From the NCBI GenBank assembly GCA_963575745.1, contig CAUYUJ010016474.1:67501-112500 (forward strand): DNA of 45,000 nt, written 5' to 3'. Below, one piece after another: positions 1 to 10,562 of the stretch. The notes under the pieces are model-generated. The model did not search any database and was not told the origin of the DNA. It worked only from the letters and a program-made list of their open reading frames with translations. The stretch is from Prorocentrum cordatum. Taxonomy: Eukaryota > Sar > Dinophyceae > Prorocentrales > Prorocentraceae. Position 1 is the stretch's first letter. Every line of letters begins with the position of its first letter. Both the position numbers and the translations under genes were made by a program.

Positions 1-1888
1 ATGCAGATGATGAGTCTGGTGCTGAAGATGAGGATGATGCGGAAGCTGATGAGGATACGGATGAACAAACCGAGGATGAAGATGAGGACGATGCTGCTGC
101 TGATGATGATGATGCTGATGACGATGCTGATGCTGTTGATGCTGTTGCTGATGATGCTGCTGATGATGCTGACGATGATACTGATGATGATGACGACGGA
201 GAGGAAGAGGAGGAGGAGGATTAGGAGGATGACGAAGAGGAGGAGAAGGATGAGGAACAGTGGGAAGAAGAGGACGAGAACGCGGAAGCGGAAGCGGAGG
301 TGGAGGCGGATGAGGCGGAGGCGAAGGAGGCGGAGGCAGAGGCGGAGGAGGAAGATGAGGATGAATAAGCGAAGGAGGCGGATGAGGAGGAGGACGATGA
401 AGAGGACGATGAGGAAGATGATACTGATGATGATGCTGCTGCTGATGATGATGCTGTTGATGATGATGCTGCTGATGATGATGAGGGTGAGAAGCAAGAG
501 GAGGAGGAGGACGAAAACTACGAGGAAGCGGAAGCGGAGGCGGAGGCGGCGGACGAGGAAGAGGAAGAATAATAGGAGGAGGAGGCGGAAACGGAGGCGG
601 AGGCGGAGGAGGCGGAGGAGGAGGAGGAAGAGGAGGAAGAGGAGGATGAGGATGAAGATGAGGAGGAGGATGATGATGAGGATGAGGGGGAGGAGGAGAA
701 GGACGAGGAGGTGGAGGCGGAAACGGAGGCGGAGGATGATGAAGATGACGGATCCAAGGAGGATGATGAGGTGGAGGAGCAGGAGACGGAGGAGGAGAAG
801 AAGCAGGGGGAGGAGGCGGAGGATGCAGAGGACGAGGAGGAAGAGGTGGAGCAGGATGAGCAGGAAGCGGAAGTGGAGACGGAGCAGGAGGAAGAGGAGG
901 AGGAGGAGGAGGAGGCGGAGGCGGAGGTCGAGACGGAGGTGGGAGAGGCGGAGGCAAAGGAGGAAGAGGAGAAGGATGAGGATGAGGAAGCATCATAGGA
1001 TGAGGAGGAGGAACTCGAATACGAATACTAATACTAAACATAATACTACGATCAATAATAACAAGAAGCAGAGGCGGAGGAAGAGGAGGATGAAGAGGAG
1101 GAGGAGGAGGAAGAGGAGGAGGCGAAATAGGAGGATGCGGATGAGATGGAGAAGGAGGAGAAGGAGGAGTATGATCAGGAGGCGGAAGCGGAAGCGGAGG
1201 CGGAGGCCGAGGAGGAGGCGGAGGAAAAGGCGGACGATGAAGAGGCGGAGGCGAAGGAGGAGGAGGCGGAGAAAGATGAGGCGGAGGAGGAGGAGGAGGA
1301 GGAGGAGGAGGAGGAGGAGGAGGAGGAGGAGAGCAGGAGGAGGCGGCGGGAGGAGCAGAAGGAGGAGGAGAAAGAGGAGGAGGAGAAGGAGGAGGAGGAG
1401 GAGGAGGAGGAGGAGGAGGATGAGGCGGAGGAGGAGGAGGAAGAAGAGGAGGAGGATGAGAGGAGGGAGGAGGAGAGGAGAGGAGGAAGAGGAGGAGGAG
1501 GAGGAAGAGAGGAGGAGGAGGAGCGGAAGCGGAGGCGGAGGCGGAGGAGGAGGAGGACGAGGAGGATGATGAAGAGGAGTAGGAGGAGGCGGATGAGGAG
1601 GAGGCGGAGGAAGAGGAGGAGGAGGAGGCGGAGGCGGAAGTGGAGGAGGCGGAGGCGGAGGATGAGGAGGACGAGGAGGCGGAGGAGGATGAGGAGGCGG
1701 AGGAAAAGGCGAAGGAGGAGGAGGCGGAGGAAGAGGAGGAGGAGGAGGCGGAGGCGAAGGAGGAGGAGGCGAAGGAGGAGGAGGCGGAGGAAGAGGAGGA
1801 GGAGGCGGAGGCGGAAGTGGAGGAGGCGGAGGTGGAGGAGGAGGCGGAGGCGGAGGAGGAGGAGGCGGAGGAGAAGGAGGAGGAGGAT
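1..1888 (+). repeat. Long polypurine GGA/GCGGAG triplet tract
   Basis: About 1.9 kb in which the plus strand is almost only G and A (GGA, GAG, GCGGAG, GAAGAG), with GAT/GCT-rich patches at about 90-200 and 410-485. Every reading frame is open for long stretches, as poly-Arg/Glu/Gly on plus and poly-Pro/Leu/Ser on minus, which is an artefact of triplet repeats. It starts before the window. Mirror-symmetric purine tracts of this kind can form intramolecular triplexes; that property is inferred. Confidence 0.95.
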
Positions 1889-2372
1889 GCAGGTCGCCCT
1901 CCGCAGGGGCGGGGCGGCGCTCCTTGCTTGGAGGCCCAGGCCCGCCTGCGGCTGTCGGGGTCGACGGCCAGGGCGGCTGCCAGGGCTGGCACGAGGAGGA
2001 GCGGGAGCCATGCCTCGGAGGGGGACGCGACAATAGGGCGCAAACAAACCTACCTCGCTTTTGACCACCCTCGCTTCCAAGCGATACCAAGCGACGCCAA
2101 ACTACGGCCTGCGCTGGTCAGGCCGCTTGACGAGGAGGCGCGTGGTATGACTTGGTTTTTCCTGGAAGCGAAAGCGGGGTAGGTAATTCCCACTCTGAGA
2201 CAAGGGGAGGATCATCGCAGGGGGGGCAAGATCAGTCAACATCGAAGCGATATCGAATCGCGGGCCGAAGTCGGCATCGAACCGGATCGATCGTGTTTGT
2301 AAGCGACCCTGACAAAGGGGGGTAACTAGCACATGGGGGGCAGTCATCCGTAGAAGAAGGGGCACTTGCATA
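1889..2372. other. Unique GC-rich spacer, no gene recognised
   Basis: Sequence complexity rises here. A plus-strand frame continues out of the purine tract to a stop at 2,182 and reads less biased residues near its end, but it has no start outside the repeat and no recognisable domain. Short CGA-rich echoes occur near 2,075-2,095 and 2,240-2,290. I see no convincing exon. Confidence 0.5.
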
Positions 2373-2474
2373 ACATAAACTTTCGGAGGTCCGCGTGGAC
2401 TTCACTTGGATCGGCGCTGGACCCCCTAGAAGGCCGATCCAAGAAATCCGCGCGGACCTCCGACGATTTATGTT
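2373..2474. mobile_element. Foldback (near-palindromic) element of about 100 bp
   Basis: The two arms, about 2,374-2,417 and 2,432-2,473, are near-perfect reverse complements over about 43 bp (shared cores ACATAAA, TCGGAGGTCCGCG and TTGGATCGGC) around a loop of about 15 bp. One arm also matches the sequence at 22,211-22,244, so this is a dispersed family and not a chance hairpin. It carries no ORF. It resembles a MITE or introner-like element; the class is inferred from structure. Confidence 0.75.
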
Positions 2475-2563
2475 TAGGGTGCTTTTGAAAAGGTGCATTC
2501 TCTGGTCGCTTCAGGGGGAGAAATTTTCAAACTGGCCCCCAATCCCGATCCCCAGAACATAGG

Positions 2564-2614
2564 GTGCTGGTCGTGGTCGTCGTCGTTGTCGTCGTCGTCG
2601 TGGTCGTCGTCGTG

Positions 2615-2645
<31 letters not shown>

Positions 2646-2683
2646 TCGTCGTCATCGTCGTCGTGGTCGTGGTCGTGGTCGTG

Positions 2684-2727
<44 letters not shown>

Positions 2728-2902
2728 GGTCGTGGCCGTGGTCGTGGTCGCGGTCGTCTTTGTCTTTGTCTTTGTCGTCGTCATCGTCGTGGTCGTGGTC
2801 GTGGCCGTGGTCGTCTTCGTTGCCGTCGTGGTGGTGGTCGTGGTCGTGGTCGTCGTTGTCGTCGTCGTCGTCGTCGTCGTCGTGGTCGTGGTCGTGGTCG
2901 TG

Positions 2903-2940
<38 letters not shown>

Positions 2941-2945
2941 GGTCG
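2564..2945. repeat. (GTC/GTG)n triplet microsatellite
   Basis: Almost pure CGTCGT with GTG and TTT interruptions. It is read as poly-Val or poly-Ser on plus and poly-Asp/His or poly-Thr on minus. The ORFs of 85-209 codons across it are low-complexity artefacts. Confidence 0.95.
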
Positions 2946-2949
2946 TGGT

Positions 2950-3300
2950 CGTTTGCCGGCGCCAAATGGGGGGTCCTCGTCGTCGTCGTTGCCGTCGTCA
3001 TTTGCCGGCGTCAAGGAAGGGGGGGGGTCCTCGTCGCCGTCGTCGTCACTGCCGTTTGCCGGGCCGCAGGGAGGGGGACCCGCTTCCATTGCGCTGGCAA
3101 ACGGCGATGACAATGATCCCCCGCCCTTGCGTCGGCATGCGACGACCAGCGCCAAGGGGAGGGCGCGAAGGGAGCTTCAAACCACGACGATGATCTCCCG
3201 CCCTGGCATTGACAAGCAACGACGACGACGACCTCCACCCTGGCGCCATCAAACGATGACGACGACCTGGCGCCAGCAAACGCCGACGACGACGAAGACG
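2950..3300. repeat. TTTGCCGG-GTC repeat with orientation switch
   Basis: Three units of about 50-57 bp begin with TTTGCCGG (near 2,951, 3,000 and 3,054), each followed by a G-run and GTC triplets. From about 3,090 the same motif appears as its reverse complement (GGCAAACG, then GCGCCAGCAAACG near 3,270) followed by GAC triplets to 3,300. The locus is therefore an imperfect inverted arrangement of one repeat. Confidence 0.7.
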
Positions 3301-3639
3301 AGCGGGGTCAGGGGGGGCATTTTGAACCCCCTCACCCCCCCTTGGGCGAGGGGGAAGGGTTGCAGGGAAGGGGGGGATTGTGTGAAAGGGGGGTCCGGCT
3401 CGCCGGGTGCTTGGAATGTTCGGGGGCTCCCCCGTTTTTTCAACATATCGAAGAGAGTTCGCACCCAAGCGATCCTGAAACGCGCTTTTTCCCAACCATC
3501 CTGTGGTGTTGGGTCCTCGTTTTGAAGAGACAGCGCCCCATCGTCTCCTTCCCTCCCGCTGCCGCCCCTCCTCCCTCCTTCCATCCCTGCCTCTGCCCCC
3601 CTCCGCGTGCCCATTTCGGCACACCCCTCACGACAAGTT
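3301..3639. other. Spacer, no gene recognised
   Basis: G- and C-run-rich sequence, then a purer pyrimidine stretch around 3,540-3,610. ORFs crossing it in four frames lack domains and are explained by composition. Confidence 0.5.
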
Positions 3640-4443
3640 TCGTGGCCCCAAAGGGAGCCCAAACGAAGGCCCAAATGCCAACGTTCGCATGTCGCACCCG
3701 CACCTGTTTCGGCACACTGGCACACCTTCACACGTTTCGTGGCCCCATAAGGAACTCCAGCTAAGGCCCAAATGCCAGCGCTCGCATAGTGTACCCGTGC
3801 CCGATTCAGCACACACCTCAAACGTTTCGTGGCCCCATTGCGAGCCCCAACTAAGGTCCAAATGCCAGCGTTCGCATGGCGTGCCCGCGCCCGATTCGGC
3901 ACACCCCTCACGCGTTTCGTGGCCCCTCCCAGCTATGGCCCACATGCCTGCGTTCGCATAGCGTACCCGCCTCCGATTCGGCACACCCCTGACGCGTTTG
4001 GCGGCTCGAAGATGAGCTCCACCGAAAGATCCACCGGCTGCGTTCGCATGGCGTACGCGCTCACGATTCGGCACTCCCCTCACTCGTTTAGTGGCTTCAT
4101 AAGGAACTCCACGGAAAGCCCCGGTGGCTGCGTGCGAATGGCGTACCCGGACCCGAATCGGCACACTGCTTACACGTTTCGTGGCCCCAGAGGGAGCTCC
4201 ACGGGAGGCCCTCGTGGCTGCGTTCGCATGGCGTACCCGCATCTGATTCGGTACACACCTCACGCGTTTCGCGGCCCCATATGCAGCTCCACTGAAGGCC
4301 CCAGTGGCTGCGTTCGCATGGCGCACCCGCCACCGATTCGGCACACAACTTACACGCTTAGTGGCCCCGTAGGGAACTCCACCTACGGTCCCAATGTTTG
4401 CGTTCGCATGGCGCCCCCGCCCCCGAATCGGCACACCTCTCAC
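3628..4443 (-). CDS. Possible 30-residue tandem-repeat protein (doubtful)
   Basis: This minus frame covers most of the 90-bp array and reads about eight 30-residue repeats rich in Arg, Ala and Val. The repeats vary at many positions while stops are absent, and neighbouring units keep exact 90-bp spacing; either could reflect coding constraint or recent array homogenisation. The other two minus frames are also open for part of the array. There is no spliced-leader acceptor, signal peptide or domain that I recognise. I rate true coding as unlikely, but worth a transcript check. Confidence 0.2.
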   Translation of the reverse strand: MRGVPIRGRGRHANANIGTVGGVPYGATKRVSCVPNRWRVRHANAATGAFSGAAYGAAKRVRCVPNQMRVRHANAATRASRGAPSGATKRVSSVPIRVRVRHSHAATGAFRGVPYEATKRVRGVPNRERVRHANAAGGSFGGAHLRAAKRVRGVPNRRRVRYANAGMWAIAGRGHETREGCAESGAGTPCERWHLDLSWGSQWGHETFEVCAESGTGTLCERWHLGLSWSSLWGHETCEGVPVCRNRCGCDMRTLAFGPSFGLPLGPRNLS

Positions 4444-4560
4444 ACGTTACGTGGCCCCATAGGGAACTCCACCGAAGGCCGCATTGGCTGCGCTCGCACG
4501 GCAAAGCCGCAGCCCATTTGGCACACTCATCACGCGTGTCGTGGCCCCATAGGGAGCTGC
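3640..4560. repeat. 90-bp tandem array encoding 30-residue repeats on minus
   Basis: A TGCGTTCGCATGGCG core recurs at 3,682, 3,779, 3,869, 3,951, 4,041, 4,131, 4,221, 4,311, 4,401 and 4,491. The last seven steps are exactly 90 bp and the first three are 97, 90 and 82. Each unit also carries CGTTTCGTGGCCCCATAGGGA. Because 90 is a multiple of three, the minus strand from 4,443 to 3,628 stays open for 271 codons and reads a 30-residue repeat with conserved GATKR, VPNR and RHANA blocks. No start context or known family was seen; it may be satellite DNA that is open by chance, or a repeat protein. A second, shorter locus lies at 39,060-39,310. Confidence 0.85.
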
Positions 4561-5128
4561 CCCTCTTTCGTCCCACTTGCCTGGCGGTACTCGCATCCGC
4601 ATATGGCTGGGTCCTTCGCCAGGAGAATTATTGTTTGGCTTTCGCTGGAGAAATAACGACGGATGTTGTTCGCATTTTCCAGGGTCGTCCCCCCTGCAAG
4701 GCCCCAAGGCCGTGACAAAAACTGCTCAGGATGAGTATACTGACTGGGGGAGAAAATCGGGACTTCCGAGGACCCAGTCGTGAAGAAAACACAACATCAG
4801 ATATCTGGAATTAATGAGTCATCTGCTTGCAGCTGGTTGTCCATGCGTCCCAAAACCAAAACCAGCTGCATGCATCACTTTTCGTACTACGCCCCCTGTC
4901 CCAATATCCTCCTTCGTCCGACCCCACCTGCCGCTGTCGCGCTCATGGGCTCGCGCGCGGCATTCGGGGGCTGATGTGCCAGACCTCTGGCGGATTGCTT
5001 TTTCAACTCTGGGCTGTTCCCTACACTACGGCCCTCGGGTGCTGTTTTCGAGGGCCCGAGCCATCGAACATGAATGCGGGATGAAAAGCACTCGTGGGGA
5101 GGAGGTCGGGAACTCTGGGGCCCGTGGA
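4561..5128. other. Spacer after the 90-bp array, no gene recognised
   Basis: It begins with the array's terminal sequence. The block CTGGGTCCTTCGCCA at about 4,608-4,622 is shared with the end of the second locus at about 39,347-39,361. The rest is mixed-complexity DNA with no domain-bearing ORF. Confidence 0.5.
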
Positions 5129-5334
5129 TAAAACTTGTTCGCTGCGTGGAGCTCCCCCAGGCTCACCATATGTGCATCTGTTCGCATGGACCTGTCCGCC
5201 GTGAACTTCTGGGCGCAAGAGGTTTCGAATCTAAACGGGCTTTTGAGTATTGACGGTCTGGGAGTGACACTAACTGTGAATGAGTTGGAGTGTGAATGAG
5301 TCTCAGTAGTGCGAGCGCGTCTCCGCGCATGAGC

Positions 5335-5425
5335 CTGGGGCGTCCTGGGGCCCCCTGAAACCTCCTGGGGCTTCCTGGGGCCTCCTGGAGCCTCTTGGGG
5401 CCTCCTGGGGCCTCCTGGGGAGGAT
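5335..5425 (+). repeat. 10-bp minisatellite GGGGCCTCCT (copy 1, first block)
   Basis: Tandem CCTCCTGGGG decamers with single-base variants. Because 30 bp equals three units, all three frames read 10-residue repeats, which explains the Gly/Ala/Ser/Trp/Leu-rich ORFs. Confidence 0.9.
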
Positions 5426-5700
5426 TCGTGCCCCAGGAGAGGCCCAATCGATAGGAACAAACGTGCATAAAACACTGTGGATTTGAGCCGCAGGAGAAGG
5501 GCAATCTATAAGGACACGCGTAAAACACCAAGGACTCGTGCCCCGGGGGAGGCCAAATCTATAGGAACATACGTAAAGCACTTAAGGTTGGATGCCCAGG
5601 GGAAGGACATCCTATAGAAACAGGCGTAAAACACAAACAGTAGTTGTGCTCCACGGGGGTCCCAACCTATAGGACCATACGTACGGGACATGAGATTGGA
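5426..5700 (+). repeat. Tandem array of about 56 bp (copy 1)
   Basis: About five units with the pattern CGTGCCCCAGG ... GGCCAAATCTATAGGAAC ... CGTAAAACAC. The ATAGGAAC cores fall near 5,450, 5,505, 5,560, 5,612 and 5,668. Confidence 0.8.
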
Positions 5701-5714
5701 ACCACTCCTGTGGC

Positions 5715-5985
5715 TTTTCGAAGCCTCCTTGGGGCCTCTTGGGGCCTTCTGGTGCCTTCCGGGGCCTCCTGACGATTTCTGTGGCCTCCTGGGGCCTCCT
5801 GTGGCCTCCTGTGGCCTCCTGTGGCCTCCTGGGGCATCCTGGAGCCTCCTGTGGCCTCCTGGAGCTTCCTGGGGCCTCCTGGAGCCTGTTGGGGCATCCT
5901 ATGGCCTCCTGATGCCTCCTGGGACCTCCTGTTGCTTCCTGGGGCCTCCTGGAGCCTGCTGGAGCCTCCTGTGGCATCCTGGGGT
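5715..5985 (+). repeat. 10-bp minisatellite (copy 1, second block)
   Basis: About 27 decamers of GNGGCCTCCT type, including GGAGCCTCCT and GTGGCCTCCT variants. Confidence 0.9.
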
Positions 5986-6260
5986 GGATCCGTGCCCACG
6001 AGTCTGGCCACAAAAACAGGCAAACCGATCGAGACATCCTCAAGATCTGGCCCCACTTGGGGGCGACTGTGAACGCCTCGCTCGACATATCCTCCAAATC
6101 TGCTCCGAAAGCGGAGGATGTTGAGCCAAGAAACAGGCAAAACGCTCGAGATATCCCCGCAATTTTGGCGCGAACGTAGAAGTGCAATACCCCCTGGCGG
6201 CTCCCCATGAGGGATGCTGCAACCCGCTCCTCGCTCGAGACATCCTCAGAATTTGCTCCG

Positions 6261-6645
<385 letters not shown>

Positions 6646-7012
6646 GATGAGCAAATCTGAGCATGAGGGAATCTAAATAAGAGGAGACGAGGACATGAGA
6701 GGAGAAGGAGAAGGAGTAGGAGGCGTCAAAACACTTGTTAACATGACATAGCCAAACCTAACAGACCATCGCATATCATCAGGGGGAGGAAGAGAACGGA
6801 GGAGGAGGTTTGAAAGGAAGGTCCAGGCGGTCACAATAATTATTCACTGCGTGGAGCTCCCCATATGTGAACCTATTAGCATGGACCTGTCCAGGCGCAA
6901 GAATTTTCGAATATTCACGGGCTTCTTTATTAACGGTCCGGGAGTGACTCTTACTGTGAATGAGTTGGAGTGTGAACGAGTCTCAATCGTACGAGCGCGT
7001 CTCTGCGCCTGA

Positions 7013-7195
7013 GCCTGGGGCCTCCTGGGGCCTCCTGAAACCTCCTGGGGCTTCCTGGGGCCTCCTTGAGCCTCTTGGGGCCTCCTGTGGCCCTTTGGGG
7101 TTCCTGTGGCCTCCTGAGGCCTCCTGGGGCCTCGTGTGGCCTCCTGGGGCCTCCTGGAGCCGCCTGGGTCCTCTTGGGGCCTCCTGGGGAGGATT
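7013..7195 (+). repeat. 10-bp minisatellite (copy 2, first block)
   Basis: Decamers of GGGGCCTCCT type, about twice as long as the matching block in copy 1, so the array length changes between macrosatellite copies. Confidence 0.9.
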
Positions 7196-7425
7196 CGTGC
7201 CCCAAGAGAGGCCCAGTCTTTAGGAACAGACGTACGTAAAACACTACGGATTGGAGCCGCAAGAGAATGGCAATCTATAAGAACAAACGTAAAACACCAA
7301 GGACTCGTGCCCCAGGGGAGGCCAAATCTATTGAAACATACGTAAAACGCCAAGGATTCGTGCTCCAAGGGAGGCACAATGTATAGGAACATACGTGGAA
7401 CACAAGGGTTTGGAGACACTCCTGT
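7196..7425 (+). repeat. Tandem array of about 56 bp (copy 2)
   Basis: About four units sharing CTCGTGCCCCAGGGGAGGC and the GGAACATACGT core with the arrays in copies 1 and 3. Confidence 0.8.
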
Positions 7426-7435
7426 GACCTTCTGA

Positions 7436-7645
7436 TGCCTCATGCTCTTGGGGACTTTTGGGGCCTCCTGGTGCCTTCCGGGGCCTCCTGGTGCCTCCTG
7501 TGGCCTCCTGTGGCCTCCTGTGGCCTCCTGCGGCATCCTGGAGCATCCTGGAGCTTCCTGGGGGCCTCCTGGACTCTCTTGGGGCCTCCTGGAGCCTCTT
7601 GGAGCCTCCTGGAGCCTGCTGGAGCCTCCTGTGGCATCCTGAAGA
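7436..7645 (+). repeat. 10-bp minisatellite (copy 2, second block)
   Basis: About 20 decamers, starting after CTTTTGGGG and ending GTGGCATCCTGAAG like the equivalent block of copy 3. Confidence 0.9.
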
Positions 7646-8080
7646 AAAATCCGTGCCCACGAGTCTGGCCAGCAAAATAAGCAAACCGATGCAGACATCC
7701 TCAACATTAGATCCCACTTGGGGGCGAACATGGGCGCCTCGCTCGAGACATCCTCCAAATCTGCTCCGAAAGCGGAGGGGAGAATGTTGAGCTGGTAAAC
7801 AGGCAAACCGCTCGAGAAATCCCTGGCGTTTGGCGCGAACGGGGGAATGCAATACCCCCTGGCGGCTCCCCCTTGGGGGTGCTGAAATCCGCGCCTCGCT
7901 TGAGACATCCTCCAAATCTCTGCTCCGAAAACGGAGGATGTTGAGCTGGTAAATAGGCAAACCGTTCGAGACATCCCCGCCATTTTGGCGCGAACAGAAA
8001 AATTCAATACCGCCTGGCGGCTCCCCCTTGGGGGTGCTGAAGCCCGCGCATCGCTCGAGACATCCTCAGAACTTGCTCCG

Positions 8081-8083
8081 TCG

Positions 8084-8150
<67 letters not shown>

Positions 8151-8357
8151 GATCATCATCATCATCATCATTATCATGATCATGCTCATGATCATGCTCA
8201 TGATCATCTCATCATTATCATCAGCATCAGCATCAGCATCAGCATCAACGTCAGCATCATCATCACCATCATCATCATCACCCTCATCACCACCATCATC
8301 GCCATCATTATCGTCTCAGCATCAAACCATACCATGACATAGCGGAACGTAACACAT

Positions 8358-8391
<34 letters not shown>

Positions 8392-8420
8392 GTCATCATC
8401 TGCATCATCATCGTCGTCAT
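8081..8420. repeat. (CAT)n microsatellite of copy 2, interrupted
   Basis: Pure ATC repeats at 8,084-8,150, then degenerate CAT/CATCAG/TCATGATCATGC patches, a short unique stretch with CCATGACATAGCGGAACG, and a second CAT run at about 8,358-8,420. Confidence 0.9.
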
Positions 8421-8685
8421 GATGCTCTTTTCGTCATCAGGGGGAGGAGGAGAACGGAGGTGGGTGTGTGGAAAAAGGGTCCGCGTTGTCACAATAATGA
8501 TTCACTGCGTGGAGCTCCCCATATGTGCATCTATAGCATGAACCCGTCCGCCGTGTGTGTCTAGGCGCAAAAGTTTTCGAATATTCACGGGCTTCTTTAT
8601 TAACGGTCTGGGAGTGAATCTTACTGTGAATGAGTTGGAGTGTGAATGAGTCTCAATCGTACGAGCGCGTCTCTGCGCATGAGCC

Positions 8686-8790
8686 TGGAGCCTCCTGGGG
8701 CCTCCTGTGGCCTCCTGGGGCTTCCTGGGGCCTCCTGGGGCCCCTTGGGGCCTCTTGGGAATTCCTGTGGCCTCCTGAGGCCTCGTGCCC
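8686..8790 (+). repeat. 10-bp minisatellite (copy 3, first block)
   Basis: Short run of CCTCCTGGGG decamers with TGTGG and CTTGG variants. Confidence 0.85.
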
Positions 8791-9005
8791 CAGGAGGGGC
8801 AACATCGATAGGAACGTACGTGCATACAACATGACATATTGGAGCCGCAAGAAAAAAACAATCCACAGGAAAACACGTAAAACACCAAGGGTTCGTGCCG
8901 CAGGGGAGGCCACATCTATAGAAACGTACGTTAAGCAATAAAGGGTTCGTGCTCCAGGGGAGGCGCAATCTATAGGAGCCTACGTACAACACATGGGATT
9001 GGAGC
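8791..9005 (+). repeat. Tandem array of about 56 bp (copy 3)
   Basis: About four units, cores near 8,808 (GGAACGTACGTGCA), 8,865, 8,918 and 8,972. Confidence 0.75.
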
Positions 9006-9009
9006 CACT

Positions 9010-9303
9010 CCTGTGGCCTTTTGAGGCCTTCTGCTCCTGGGAACTCTTGGGGCCTCTTGGTGGCTTCTGGGGCCTCCTGGTGCCTCCTGGTGCCTCCTGG
9101 TGCCTCCTGTAGCCTCCTGTGGCCTCCTGGAGCCTCCTGGAGCCTCCTGGAGCCTCCTGGACCCTCTTGGGGCCTCCTGGGGCCTCCTGGAGCCTCCTGG
9201 CGCCCTCTTGTGGCCTCCTGTGGCATCCTGAGGCCTCCTGGTACGTCCTGTGGCCTCCTGGAGCCTCCTGGAGCCTGCTGGAGCCTCCTGTGGCATCCTG
9301 AAG
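9010..9303 (+). repeat. 10-bp minisatellite (copy 3, second block)
   Basis: About 29 decamers, the longest block of this type in the window, ending GTGGCATCCTGAAG. Confidence 0.9.
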
Positions 9304-9740
9304 AGGATCCTGCCCGCGAGTCTGGCCAGCAACATAAGCAAACCGCTCGAGACATCCTCAACATTTGGCCCCCCTTGGGGGCGAACGTAAGCGCCTCGCT
9401 CGAGACTTCCTCCAAATCTGCTCCGACAGCGGAGGATGTTGAGCTGGTAAACAAGCAACTCGCTTGAGACATCCCCGCCGGATTGGTGAGATGCCCCTGG
9501 CGGCTCCCCCTTGGGGGTGCTGAAATCCGCGCCTCGCTCGAACATCCTCCAACTCAGCTCCGAAAGCGGATGATGTTGAGCTGGTAAGCAAACACATCGC
9601 TTGAGACATCCCCGCCATTGTGGCGCGAACGGAAGCCATGATATTCCCCTGGCGGCTCTCCCTTGGGGGTGCTGAAACCTGCGTCTCGCTCGAGCCATCC
9701 TCAGGAATTGAAAGGACGGTCCGCGCGGTCACAATATTAA

Positions 9741-10075
9741 CAAGAGCCCCATCCTTTGAATCTGGGGAATGACATACGACAATACAACATAGCATAACAT
9801 ACCATACCATAACATACTATAACATATCACCATCGTTTTCTTACCGTCATCACCCGGCATCATCATACTCTGAGTGCATCATTCTGAATAGGATGGGGAG
9901 GAGAGGGAGGAGGAGAAGAGGAGGTGAACGGAAGGTCCGCGCGGTCAAAGTAATAATAACACCCATCCTTAGGATATGGGGAATAACTAGAATCTCATCA
10001 TTTCGACATGGTGAATGACAGTAACTCCAACCTTTGGACATGGGGAATGACAAGACCCCATCTCAGGAAAGGGGG
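9741..10075. repeat. CCTTTGGATATGGGGAATGAC short satellite
   Basis: Degenerate units near 9,750, 9,966, 10,003 and 10,028 share CATCCTT..GATATGGGGAATGAC. The tail motif GGTCCGCGCGGTCA of the macrosatellite recurs at about 9,932. A CATA-rich patch lies at 9,770-9,825. Confidence 0.6.
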
Positions 10076-10286
10076 AACCATCTCACCGTCGGATGTCTGG
10101 GGTTTGGCGGCGCGCACAGGGGGCGACGTCGTCGACATCGGGCGATTCTCGCAACGGCTGGACTGGGAGGGGTCGAGGGACCCGTCCAGAGCGCACCCTG
10201 GTCTGGACGCCGCCCTCGTGGAAGGCAGGGCGCCTCTTGTGAAGAGCGAGCCCTTTTGTCAAAGCTTCCGCGCGGGCTTCCTGTGG
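10076..10286 (+). other. Weak exon-like block before a GGA tract
   Basis: A plus frame runs from about 10,076 with mixed residues (GGDVVDIGRF, DWEGSRDP, KSEPFCQSFRAGF) directly into poly-Gly encoded by the following GGA tract. The opposite strand is also open. The composition is more protein-like than the surrounding repeats, but there is no domain, start or splice evidence. Confidence 0.2.
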
Positions 10287-10562
10287 AAGGGAGGAGGAGG
10301 AGGAGGAGGAGGAGGAGGAGGAGAGGAGGAGAGGAGGAGGAGGGAGGGAGGAGAGGAGAGGAGGAGGAGGAGTAGGAGGAGGAGGAGAGGAGGAGGAGGA
10401 GGGAGGAGCAGAGAGAGGAGGAGAGGAGGAGGAGGGGAGGAGGAGGCAGAGAGGAGAGGAGAGAGGAGGAGGGAGGAGGAGGAGGAGGAGGAGGAGGAGA
10501 GGAGGAGGAGGAGGAGGAGGAGAGGGAGGGGAGGGAGAGGAGGAGGAGGAGGAGGAGGAGGG
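10287..10562 (+). repeat. (GGA/GAG)n polypurine tract
   Basis: About 275 bp of nearly uninterrupted GGAGGAG with AGAGGAGAG variation. Confidence 0.95.

Larger units (their letters stand above)
6841..8509. repeat. Composite macrosatellite, copy 2
   Basis: Same module order as copy 1, starting CACTGCGTGGAGCTCCCCATATGTG. It differs by a duplicated block of about 155 bp (AATGTTGAGCTGGTAAA near 7,785 and GATGTTGAGCTGGTAAA near 7,940) carrying CCATTTTGGCGCGAAC. It ends with CAT repeats and the CATCAGGGGGAGGAG tail. Confidence 0.85.
8510..9740. repeat. Composite macrosatellite, copy 3
   Basis: Same order again but without the terminal CAT microsatellite; it passes from the GCTCGAG block straight to the tail GGTCCGCGCGGTCACAATA near 9,720. 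This suggests the microsatellite was lost here or gained in copies 1 and 2. Confidence 0.8.

Noticed and set aside
1-1569. 522-codon and other long ORFs in the polypurine tract
   Set aside because: Arg/Met/Glu/Pro-only translations of triplet repeats; all frames open on both strands.
3640-4560. CRISPR array
   Set aside because: Units are contiguous 90-bp repeats with graded variation, not short identical repeats with unique spacers; no cas genes; eukaryotic context.
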